Source: Thiomicrospira microaerophila | Lineage (GTDB): Bacteria > Pseudomonadota > Gammaproteobacteria > Thiomicrospirales > Thiomicrospiraceae | NCBI RefSeq assembly: GCF_000934765.1 | Contig: NZ_JYNN01000001.1 | Coordinates: 173,449 to 237,448 of the forward strand | Length of the DNA: 64,000 nucleotides | Reading direction: 5' to 3' | In this document: positions 18,603 through 26,501 of the stretch, one piece after another | Layout: each line of letters starts with the position of its first letter | Position numbering within the stretch: the stretch's first letter is position 1 | Notes under the pieces: generated by a model | The model's database searches: none | What the model was told of the DNA's origin: nothing | Seen by the model: the letters and a program-made list of their open reading frames with translations, nothing else | Position numbers and translations under genes: made by a program

Positions 18603-20324
18603 ATGCTAAACCTTGAAAAAACCCTTGAAGACCGCTTCCCAGATTTCAATAAAAAACCGGGTGCCAAGCTAATGGTGAAACTGCTTAAAGCCCTCACCCA
18701 TCAAGATGAAATTAATCAATTTATTGAAACCCATCAACACTTACGCGGTTTTAACTTTTTAAACAAAGTGCTCGACCACTTTAACTTTGGCTATCAAATT
18801 AGCGCCCGTGAGCTAGGTTATATTCCCTCAGAAGGTCGCGTTATTATTGTCGCTAACCACCCTATCGGCTCCTTGGATGGACTTGCACTGCTCAAACTAG
18901 TACGTTCAGTCCGTCCAGATGTGCGCATCGTCGCGAATGATTTGCTCACTCAACTCGACCCGATTCGCTCATTATTTATTCCAGTTGATAATATGTCGGG
19001 CAAGGTATCGCACAAAACCCAATACAAAAATATGTTATCGGCGCTTAACAACAACGAAGCGATGATTATCTTCCCCGCAGGCGAAGTGTCTCGCATTCGT
19101 CCGAACGGTGTGCGCGATGGCAAGTGGAAAGCGGGCTTTATTCGACTCGCTGAAAAAACGCACTCACCCATTCTCCCCATCTTGATTGAAGCACGTAATT
19201 CAGCGTTATTTTATAGTTTATCCGCCATTTACAAACCCTTAGGCACAGCGATGCTGATCCAAGAAATGTTCAACAAAGATGACAAGGAAATTGCCTTCCA
19301 CATTGGCAAGCCAATAAACTGGAAAGCCATTAAAAAATTAGACCTAGAAGAAAAAGTACTGGCCGCACGCTTTAGAAAACACCTTTACCGCCTAAACAAC
19401 CCGAAAAAAATAGCGCAAAACCCATTGTTTGACGCTGAAATCACCGTTGCCCACCCTGTTGACCCTAAGGCACTTAAACGTGAGCTGAAACAAGCGCAAA
19501 AACTGGGACAAACCGCGGATGGAAAAATCATCTATTTGTATGACTACAAAGACGATTCACCCGTGATGCATGAAATCGGGCGTCTAAGAGAACTCACTTT
19601 CCGCACGGTAGAAGAAGGGACAGGCGGTTCATTGGATCTTGATAAATACGATAGCTACTACCGTCATTTAGTATTATGGGATGACGAAAACCTCGACATT
19701 GTCGGCGCTTATCGGATTGGCGAAGGAAAGCAGATTCTCGAAAACAAAGGGATCGAGGGCTTTTATACCCACAGTCTGTTTAACTATGATGAAGCCATGC
19801 TCGCCTTGCTGCCCTCATCGATTGAACTGGGGCGTAGTTTTGTTCAACCGCGTTACTGGGGACTGCGAAGCTTAGATTACCTTTGGTATGGTATTGGCGC
19901 TTATATTGCCGCCCATCCAGAGGTTAAATACCTGTTTGGCCCTGTCAGTTTAAGCGCAGCCTATCCTGAGCCTGCTAAACAAAAACTGATCGGTTTTTAT
20001 CAACAACAATTTGGCAGCTGGCAACATCTCGCGCAAGCCAAAGCGCCTTATGCCTTGACAAGCGACACCCAAAAACAGGTAGCCGATGATTTTTCGCAGG
20101 ATTACGCCACCTGCTTCAAACGCCTAAATCACCAACTGGATCAACTCGGGGTCAAGGTGCCTACACTCTACAAACAATACAGTGAGCTATGTGATGAACA
20201 AGGCTGTCACTTTATCGGTTTTAGCGTAGATGCCCAGTTTGGACATTGTATTGACAGCTTGATCATTGTCGAACTCGACAAAATAAAAGAAAAGAAAAAA
20301 CAACGCTACATGAAAGGGATTTAA
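18603..20324 (+). CDS. olsF: Bifunctional ornithine lipid synthase OlsF-like (acyltransferase + GNAT)
   Basis: The 573-residue protein has two acyltransferase modules. The N-terminal PlsC-type module (about 60-270) has ANHPIGSLDG, with the catalytic His, and FPAGEVSR, the substrate-phosphate-type motif. The C-terminal OlsB/hemolysin-type GNAT module (about 300-520) has IGRLRELTFRTVEEGTGG and ELGRSFVQPRYWG. This fusion is the OlsF architecture, which makes phosphorus-free ornithine lipids from ornithine and two acyl groups. A PhoB-type promoter directly upstream agrees with replacement of phospholipids under phosphate limitation. Which head group it uses is inferred from the family. Confidence 0.88.
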   Translation: MLNLEKTLEDRFPDFNKKPGAKLMVKLLKALTHQDEINQFIETHQHLRGFNFLNKVLDHFNFGYQISARELGYIPSEGRVIIVANHPIGSLDGLALLKLVRSVRPDVRIVANDLLTQLDPIRSLFIPVDNMSGKVSHKTQYKNMLSALNNNEAMIIFPAGEVSRIRPNGVRDGKWKAGFIRLAEKTHSPILPILIEARNSALFYSLSAIYKPLGTAMLIQEMFNKDDKEIAFHIGKPINWKAIKKLDLEEKVLAARFRKHLYRLNNPKKIAQNPLFDAEITVAHPVDPKALKRELKQAQKLGQTADGKIIYLYDYKDDSPVMHEIGRLRELTFRTVEEGTGGSLDLDKYDSYYRHLVLWDDENLDIVGAYRIGEGKQILENKGIEGFYTHSLFNYDEAMLALLPSSIELGRSFVQPRYWGLRSLDYLWYGIGAYIAAHPEVKYLFGPVSLSAAYPEPAKQKLIGFYQQQFGSWQHLAQAKAPYALTSDTQKQVADDFSQDYATCFKRLNHQLDQLGVKVPTLYKQYSELCDEQGCHFIGFSVDAQFGHCIDSLIIVELDKIKEKKKQRYMKGI

Positions 20325-20566
20325 TCGGCAAAAAGCTTGTACAAAATAGCCATCGAAAGAGCAAGATTAAAACCAATCATCCAACGATGCAACTTCTGCT
20401 CAGTCTTAATTTCCCATGTATCGCGCTTTGTTGCCAACTGTGTTTCTAGCGCCTGCTCAAAAGCGCGCTTTTGACTTGTGGCTAACGCTTCTGCCTGCTG
20501 GGCTGTAAAGCCATTTTTTTCGAGTTCTTTTACATACTCTAAAGTATCAAAATTGACGATTGACAT
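20321..20566 (-). CDS. Small coiled-coil membrane protein, DUF1640 (CCDC90-like)
   Basis: The 81-residue protein starts MSIVNFDTLEYVKELEKNGF, followed by QQAEALATSQKRAFEQAL, typical of the DUF1640/CCDC90 coiled-coil family, and ends in a hydrophobic helix (MIGFNLALSMAILYKLF). It is probably a small inner-membrane-anchored protein of unknown function. It overlaps the end of olsF tail-to-tail by 4 bp. Confidence 0.82.
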   Translation of the reverse strand: MSIVNFDTLEYVKELEKNGFTAQQAEALATSQKRAFEQALETQLATKRDTWEIKTEQKLHRWMIGFNLALSMAILYKLFAD

Positions 20567-20646
20567 GACTCAACTCCACACGATTAAAATTCCATTAAAG
20601 TTCTACGGACTGATTATATCACCAAACAACAAAAAACAACGCCTCA

Positions 20647-21477
20647 TCAAGCCGCTTCTTGCTCGCTTGATGACCAGCGGATGAGGTGGATTTCGCCTTG
20701 CTCGTCTTCAATAAGTGCGCTTAGGGATTCAACCCAATCACCGCAGTTATAATAGGTTACACCCTGCTCAAACTGGCGGATCTCAGGGTGATGTATATGG
20801 CCACACACCACACCTTGAACCTGCTTTTGGCTGGCCGATTTTGCTACCGCCTGTTCAAAATCACTAATAAAGTTGACGGCACGTTTTACCTTGTATTTTA
20901 GATAGGCCGACAAAGACCAATAGCCAAACCCTAAACGACGACGCGCCGCATTAAACCAGCGATTAACGTTTAGCACCGTTTCATAGGCCCAATCACCTAA
21001 AAAAGCCAGCCAGCGATGACACTGGATAACACCATCAAACTGATCGCCGTGAATCACCCATAATTTTTGTCCGTTTTTTAGCTGATAAATATATTCATCC
21101 ACTAACAAGACATTGCCGAACTCTATCCCTGAATAGCGTCGCATCACATCATCATGATTACCGGTAATATAAATGACACGGGTGCCGCGTTTAGCGCGGG
21201 TTAAAATGCGTCGAATCACATTGGTATGCGCTTGCGGCCAAAAAGGTTTTTTTCGCATCCGCCACCCATCAATAATATCCCCAACCAAAAACAAGGTATC
21301 GCAATTATAGGTTTTTAAAAAATCGGATAATTCATCGGCCTTAGCCCCTTTCGATCCGAGATGCACATCCGATATCCAAATGGTTCTGACTTTAACGGGA
21401 GAGTGCTCAGCCTCCTCTATTGGGGTTTCAATATCCTTCATCCATGCCGGAATAGCGGCGCGTTCTTTTAGCATCAT
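20647..21477 (-). CDS. plcP: PlcP-type phospholipase C (LpxH-like metallophosphoesterase)
   Basis: This is a 276-residue calcineurin-fold enzyme with all metal motifs: SDVHLGS, GDIIDGWR, GNHDD, HGDQFD and GHIHHPEI. By sequence alone the COG2908 family would be called UDP-2,3-diacylglucosamine diphosphatase (LpxH). Its neighbour is an Agt-like glycosyltransferase, the pairing described for PlcP, which cleaves phospholipids to diacylglycerol under phosphate starvation. The start at 21477 (or the next codon) follows AAGGTGAG; an in-frame extension upstream is poorly supported. A weak PhoB-like pair on this strand is at 21531-21548. The LpxH versus PlcP choice rests on context. Confidence 0.8.
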   Translation of the reverse strand: MMLKERAAIPAWMKDIETPIEEAEHSPVKVRTIWISDVHLGSKGAKADELSDFLKTYNCDTLFLVGDIIDGWRMRKKPFWPQAHTNVIRRILTRAKRGTRVIYITGNHDDVMRRYSGIEFGNVLLVDEYIYQLKNGQKLWVIHGDQFDGVIQCHRWLAFLGDWAYETVLNVNRWFNAARRRLGFGYWSLSAYLKYKVKRAVNFISDFEQAVAKSASQKQVQGVVCGHIHHPEIRQFEQGVTYYNCGDWVESLSALIEDEQGEIHLIRWSSSEQEAA

Positions 21478-21554
21478 TACTCTCACCTTATCAACGTTTA
21501 ACCATACTAGCGCGACTGAGTGAACTTGATATGACGACAAATTGACGTTTTTGT

Positions 21555-21568
21555 GACCAGGCCTGGTT
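21555..21568. repeat. Palindrome copy GACCAGGCCTGGTT, intergenic
   Basis: This copy lies in the divergent plcP/agt promoter region, and its last two bases are shared with the agt PhoB-type box. It is a non-coding copy, so codon usage cannot explain it. Confidence 0.92.
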
Positions 21569-21600
21569 GTCATATTTGTTTCATTTAACAAACGTATGAT
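21567..21600 (+). promoter_or_regulatory. PhoB-type promoter of agt-phoX
   Basis: TTGTCAT (21567-21573), ATTT, GTTTCAT (21578-21584) form the two heptamers with the 4-bp spacer. TATGAT (21595-21600) lies exactly 10 bp on, as in the other two Pho-type promoters. The second heptamer is weaker (5 of 7 to consensus). Confidence 0.72.
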
Positions 21601-21620
21601 TAAAAGAAAAGGACAAGGAT

Positions 21621-22646
21621 ATGAATACAAACACAATCAAACGCATCACGCTGGTCACCGATGCTTGGCATCCACAGGTGAATGGTGTCGTCACCACCTT
21701 AACCCAATTAGTCAATCATCTGCAAATGATGAATATTGAGCTGGACATCATTCACCCTTATGATTATGCCTACTTTGGCCTGCCCAGCTACCGAGAAATT
21801 CCGTTCGTCTGGCAAGCCAAAAATCTTGCACAACGCTTGGACGACTTTCAACCGGATGCCATTCACATTGCCACCGAAGGCAGTTTAGGGTGGCGCGCTC
21901 GGCGATGGGCGATTAAAAACAACCTCCCCTTCACCAGCGCTTATCACACCAAATACCCAGAGTATCTGCGTAAACGTCTACCGATTCCACAAGAATGGAC
22001 CTATCGATTGCTCGCGCATTTTCATCTGCCAGCAACACGCACCTTTGTGCCTGCGCAAAGCATCATGAGCGAATTAAATCAACGCGGCTTCAACAATCTG
22101 GTGATGATGAGCCGTGGGGTAGATAAAAGCATTTTTCACCCTGGGCAGGCTATCGACCTACCTTACCCTCGGCCGATATTGCTCTATGTTGGGCGGATTG
22201 CCGTTGAAAAAAACCTTGAAGCCTTTTTACGATTACCGATTGCAGGCAGCAAAGTCTTTATCGGCGATGGTCCCGCCAAATCGGAACTGCAAAAACGCTT
22301 TCCCAAAACCCATTTTATCGGTGTAAAAACCGGTCAGGAATTGGCGCAATATTATGCAAGTGCCGATGTAATGGTGTTTCCCTCACTCACTGACACCTTT
22401 GGACTGGTTAATATCGAAGCGATGGCCTGCGGCACGCCTGTAGCGGCATTTCCGGTTACTGGCCCAATTGATATTATCAACCACGGTGTCAATGGAACGC
22501 TTAATGAAGACCTTGAAGATGCAATAGAGGAAGCACTAGAGCTGGAACCTGAGTACATCGCGCCCAGTGTCGCCCACTATGACTGGGCCGAGGTGGCCCA
22601 AGCGTTTTTAAACCAACTTGCTCCTATTCAACGCAACGAGAGATAA
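21621..22646 (+). CDS. agt: Agt-like diacylglycerol glycosyltransferase (GT4 family)
   Basis: This 341-residue GT-B fold enzyme has an acceptor-side start ITLVTDAWHPQVNGVVTTL and donor-site motifs LLYVGRIAVEKN, FPSLTDTFGLVNIEAMACGTPV (E-x7-E type) and FPVTGPIDI. Proteins with this start are glycolipid glycosyltransferases (MgtA/Agt-like) that transfer sugar from a nucleotide sugar to diacylglycerol at the inner membrane. With divergent PlcP supplying diacylglycerol and a PhoB-type box upstream, it fits a lipid-remodelling pair. The start follows AAAAGGACAAGG. The sugar transferred is not determinable here. phoX begins 4 bp after its stop. Confidence 0.85.
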   Translation: MNTNTIKRITLVTDAWHPQVNGVVTTLTQLVNHLQMMNIELDIIHPYDYAYFGLPSYREIPFVWQAKNLAQRLDDFQPDAIHIATEGSLGWRARRWAIKNNLPFTSAYHTKYPEYLRKRLPIPQEWTYRLLAHFHLPATRTFVPAQSIMSELNQRGFNNLVMMSRGVDKSIFHPGQAIDLPYPRPILLYVGRIAVEKNLEAFLRLPIAGSKVFIGDGPAKSELQKRFPKTHFIGVKTGQELAQYYASADVMVFPSLTDTFGLVNIEAMACGTPVAAFPVTGPIDIINHGVNGTLNEDLEDAIEEALELEPEYIAPSVAHYDWAEVAQAFLNQLAPIQRNER

Positions 22647-22650
22647 ACCG

Positions 22651-24609
22651 ATGACCACACACCACAGCCAGATTATTGATCATCACGAAGGCGATGAAGA
22701 CCTTTGCAACTTGTCAAAAAACAGTCATTTAAATCAAGTTATTGAACGACGCATGAGCCGAAGACACTTGCTAAAGGGCGCACTCAGTAGCGCCATGCTT
22801 GGCTTTATCTCCCCCGCTTTTGCGACCACTGAGCGCCCCGCTTTTTCAGCACAACGCCTTGGTTTTGAAGCCGTTAAGATATCCAGCGCAGACCAAGTTA
22901 TTGTCCCCAAGGGTTATCAGGTACAAACCTTGATCCCTTTTGATAGCCCCTTGCCCCACCCTACAGAAAAAAACCTAAAAATTGGCAGCCATCATGATGG
23001 CATGCACTTTTACCCCATCCATCAAGGCCATAATGAAGGCTTGCTGGTTTTAAACCACGAATACGTCGAACCGCGCTTTATGCACCCCCATTATCACGGT
23101 CTGACGCTCAGCGCCAATGCCATTAAACTCAACCAACAAGGCTTGCGCCCACTCAATGAGGTCAAAGCCGAAATGGCGGCGCATGGCGTGTCAGTGGTGC
23201 ATATTAAACGCAATGCACAAGGCGAATGGCAAACCGTTGAAGACAAACTTAATCGACGCATTGATGCCACAACAACGATGTTCATTTCGGGCCCAGTTCG
23301 CGCTCATGATTTGGTAAAAACCGCCTTTAGCCCTGAGGGGACTAGCGCGCGCGGCACACTGAATAACTGCGCGCACGGTGTCACCCCCTGGGGCACCTAT
23401 TTAACCTGTGAAGAAAATTGGGCGGGCTATTTTTACAATCCAGGCGCTCAGCCGCGTGAACAAAGTCGCTATGGTGTTCGCAAAGAAAAATCCAGTCGTT
23501 ATGCATGGGAAAAAACCGACAGCCATGATTCCATTTTTACGCGCTTCCATTGCGAAGCCTTTGCCGACAGCGCAGAACATGACTACAGAAACGAACCCAA
23601 TACCTTTGGCTGGGTGGTCGAAATAGATCCATTTAACCCAGAATCCACCCCCATCAAACGCACCGCACTCGGACGGTTTGCCCATGAGGGTGTGGTGTTC
23701 CAAAAGCCCCAAGCAGGTCAACCGATTGTCTGCTACATGGGGGATGATGCGCGCTTTGAATATCTGTATAAATATGTCAGTGACGCGCCGTTTCAACCCG
23801 GTGAATCAGGCGGTGAACTGCTTGACCAAGGCACGCTCTATGCCGCACGTTTTCATGATAATGGTAAAGGTGAATGGCTCGCCTTAACGTTTGGTCAAGG
23901 GCTACTCACCCCGGCGCACGGCTTTCACAGTCAAGCTGAGGTATTGGTCAACACCCGCTTAGCGGCGGATCGCGTTGGCGCAACCAAAATGGATCGACCT
24001 GAATGGGGGGCGGTACATCCACAGAATGGTGAGGTCTACTTCACACTCACCAACAATCATCGTCGAACCGAAGAACAAACCGACCAAGCTAACCCTCGTG
24101 CGCAAAACCGCTGGGGACATATTATTCGCTGGCGTGAATCCGCGAAACACGCGCTAGAGTTTGATTGGGACATCTTTCTATTAGCGGGTGATGAACAAGA
24201 CAGCGCCTTCGCCAATCAACCGCTGGATCAAACGAATAAATTTAACAGCCCTGATGGGCTTTGGTTTGATCTTGAAGGGCGTTTATGGATTCAAACCGAC
24301 ATGAGTGAGTCGGTGCTAAACCAAGGCGACTGGGCGCAATTTGGCAATAACCAAATGCTGGTGTGCGACCCACTTAGCCAAACCATCAAGCGTTTTCTAG
24401 TGGGCCCAGTTGGCCAAGAAATTTCAGGCATCACCAGTACACCCGATGGAAAAACCTTATTTGTCAACGTCCAACACCCAGGTGCCACCACCCGTGCAGA
24501 GGACTATGCAAAGGGAGAGTTTACAAGCCACTGGCCGCAAGGACAAGGCACGCCTCGCTCGGCTACGCTGGTCATTAGCAAACGCGATCAAGGCATTATT
24601 GGTACTTAA
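22651..24609 (+). CDS. phoX: PhoX-family alkaline phosphatase (DUF839)
   Basis: The 652-residue protein carries a Tat signal a little inside the N-terminus (SRRHLLKGALSSAMLGFISP, AFA cleavage), so it should be folded and exported with its metal cofactor. The body is DUF839/PhoX: GMHFYPI, VLNHEYVEPRFM, LTCEENWAGYF, GRFAHEGVVF and TSTPDGKTLFVNVQHPG. PhoX enzymes release phosphate from phosphoesters using Ca and Fe and are classic Pho-regulon members. It follows agt by 4 bp, so it is probably read from the same PhoB-type promoter. The start is taken at the MTTHHSQ ATG preceded by GAGAGATAAACC. Confidence 0.9.
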   Translation: MTTHHSQIIDHHEGDEDLCNLSKNSHLNQVIERRMSRRHLLKGALSSAMLGFISPAFATTERPAFSAQRLGFEAVKISSADQVIVPKGYQVQTLIPFDSPLPHPTEKNLKIGSHHDGMHFYPIHQGHNEGLLVLNHEYVEPRFMHPHYHGLTLSANAIKLNQQGLRPLNEVKAEMAAHGVSVVHIKRNAQGEWQTVEDKLNRRIDATTTMFISGPVRAHDLVKTAFSPEGTSARGTLNNCAHGVTPWGTYLTCEENWAGYFYNPGAQPREQSRYGVRKEKSSRYAWEKTDSHDSIFTRFHCEAFADSAEHDYRNEPNTFGWVVEIDPFNPESTPIKRTALGRFAHEGVVFQKPQAGQPIVCYMGDDARFEYLYKYVSDAPFQPGESGGELLDQGTLYAARFHDNGKGEWLALTFGQGLLTPAHGFHSQAEVLVNTRLAADRVGATKMDRPEWGAVHPQNGEVYFTLTNNHRRTEEQTDQANPRAQNRWGHIIRWRESAKHALEFDWDIFLLAGDEQDSAFANQPLDQTNKFNSPDGLWFDLEGRLWIQTDMSESVLNQGDWAQFGNNQMLVCDPLSQTIKRFLVGPVGQEISGITSTPDGKTLFVNVQHPGATTRAEDYAKGEFTSHWPQGQGTPRSATLVISKRDQGIIGT

Positions 24610-24644
24610 TCCTATAAACTTAACTCTACAAATAGGAATAAAAT

Positions 24645-26489
24645 ATGGACGTCATACAGCTCGACCACAAAACACTTTTTGATCAGGTTTTACAACTTAG
24701 AAATGACGTGCTCCATCAAGCCGCAATCATGCTTGATGACCCACTTTACAAAGGCCAGGATCACTCTATGCGCCGTCTTAATCTTGCGCATTATTTAGCA
24801 TTGCGCAGTTTTGAACTGCGACAATTACAACAAGCCCTCTCAAAACTCTCCATATCATCACTTGGACACAGTGAATCCCATGTCCTAGCCAATATCCAAG
24901 GCATACTAGACTTACTAGCGCAACTCACACGCCAAGATTACCACCCTGAAGCCGCTCAGTCCGAACAAACAGCCGAAACCACGCTTGAAGCCAATACCAA
25001 ACAGCTATTTGGCCATCACCCATCCAATCGCAAGGCACGCATTATGGTCACCCTGCCGACCCAAGCCGCTTGGGATGAACACCTCATTCCCGACCTACTC
25101 AAACAGGGTGTCAACTGCTTTAGAATCAACTGCGCGCACGACCAAGCTGACATTTGGCATAAAATGGTTAAGCGCATCCGCGCCGCAGAAGAAGAACTTC
25201 ACCTTCACAGTAAAATCATGTTTGACCTTGCGGGACACAAACTGCGAACCAACCCACTACTGCAAGCTAAACCCGTGAAACGCATCAAGACCCAAAAAAA
25301 TCCACTGGGTGCGGTGATTGAATACGGACAAGTCTGTTTTTATCCCGATGAAATCAACCCAGAAGACATGAACTGCCCTTTCCCACTGATTCCTCTGCCG
25401 ACACACCTATATCCAAAGCTCAAACCCGCTGATAGCTTTTTCTTTAAAGATGCCCGAGGCAAACAGCGTGCCATCAAACTCGTTGAAAAAAATCCCGATC
25501 ACAGCTGGCACGCGATGACAGAGCAAACCTGTTATCTAACACCTAACTTAAAATTCCACTGGCAACGCATAGACAAAAAGGGGCACTTAAAAGAAGTGGA
25601 CACCTTCAGCCTTCCGCTGTTTAACGGCGAAGAATCCCCCATTCGCCTGTTAAAAGACGACCTTCTATGGTTAAGTGCCAAAGAACACCGCTGTAAACCA
25701 GCGCTCTATAATGCACGCGGACAACTAGAAAAACCCGCTATCTTGTCGATTGCAGTACCCGAAGTGATTAACCAATTGCAAACTGGACACGGTGTTTGGG
25801 TTGACGATGGCAAACTGGGTTGTGTGGTAGAAAAAGTAACCCAAGATGGCGCCCAACTGCGTGTCACCATTGCGGGTAGCGGGGGCGTGCGCGTTAAAGC
25901 CGATAAGGGCGTTAACTTTCCAGATACCGCGCTAAATCTTCCCAGTCTGACTGAAAAAGATTTAGCCGATCTCGATTTTATTTGTCAACACGGCGATATG
26001 GTGGCGTTTTCATTTGTACAACGTCTGAGCGACATCCACAACCTACAACAAGAACTCATTAAACGTGATTGCAAAAACCTACCGATTATCGCCAAAATCG
26101 AAACACGTTTAGGTGTGCAAAATCTTGCGCAAATTCTACTCGGCACGGTAGATCAGCACCCGATGGGCGTGATGATTGCGCGCGGTGATCTAGCGATTGA
26201 ACTGGGCAGCGTAAAAATGGCTGAAATCCAAGAAGACATCCTCTGTGTATGTGAAGCCGCCCAAGTCCCTGTTGTTTGGGCCACTCAAGTACTCGAAACG
26301 CTAAATAAAACCGGCGTTATTTCACGCCCTGAGATTACCGACGCCGCCATGAGTGTGCGTGCCGAATGTGTGATGCTTAATAAAGGCACGTACCTACCTG
26401 AAACGGTCAAGGTGCTGAATGCGATTCTTGAAAACATGGAACCGCGCCAGCAAAAACGCTTGTTTTATCTCAACCAATGGTCGCTTTAA
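24645..26489 (+). CDS. Divergent pyruvate kinase-like protein
   Basis: At 614 residues it is longer than normal pyruvate kinase (about 470), with an N-terminal helical extension of about 125 residues and an insertion in the middle. PK features remain: ARIMVTLPTQAA (strand 1), FRINCAHD (canonical RLNFSHG), DLAGHKLRT (canonical DLxGPKIRT), IIAKIETRLGVQNL, MIARGDLAIELG and VVWATQVLETL. The end motif reads VMLNKGTY where canonical enzymes have MLSGETA. Catalytic Lys and acidic metal ligands look kept, but nucleotide and phosphate contacts are altered, so activity is uncertain. It lies 35 bp after phoX and 12 bp before glgP, with no terminator between. Confidence 0.82.
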   Translation: MDVIQLDHKTLFDQVLQLRNDVLHQAAIMLDDPLYKGQDHSMRRLNLAHYLALRSFELRQLQQALSKLSISSLGHSESHVLANIQGILDLLAQLTRQDYHPEAAQSEQTAETTLEANTKQLFGHHPSNRKARIMVTLPTQAAWDEHLIPDLLKQGVNCFRINCAHDQADIWHKMVKRIRAAEEELHLHSKIMFDLAGHKLRTNPLLQAKPVKRIKTQKNPLGAVIEYGQVCFYPDEINPEDMNCPFPLIPLPTHLYPKLKPADSFFFKDARGKQRAIKLVEKNPDHSWHAMTEQTCYLTPNLKFHWQRIDKKGHLKEVDTFSLPLFNGEESPIRLLKDDLLWLSAKEHRCKPALYNARGQLEKPAILSIAVPEVINQLQTGHGVWVDDGKLGCVVEKVTQDGAQLRVTIAGSGGVRVKADKGVNFPDTALNLPSLTEKDLADLDFICQHGDMVAFSFVQRLSDIHNLQQELIKRDCKNLPIIAKIETRLGVQNLAQILLGTVDQHPMGVMIARGDLAIELGSVKMAEIQEDILCVCEAAQVPVVWATQVLETLNKTGVISRPEITDAAMSVRAECVMLNKGTYLPETVKVLNAILENMEPRQQKRLFYLNQWSL

Positions 26490-26501
26490 CAAGGAATAGA
26501 C

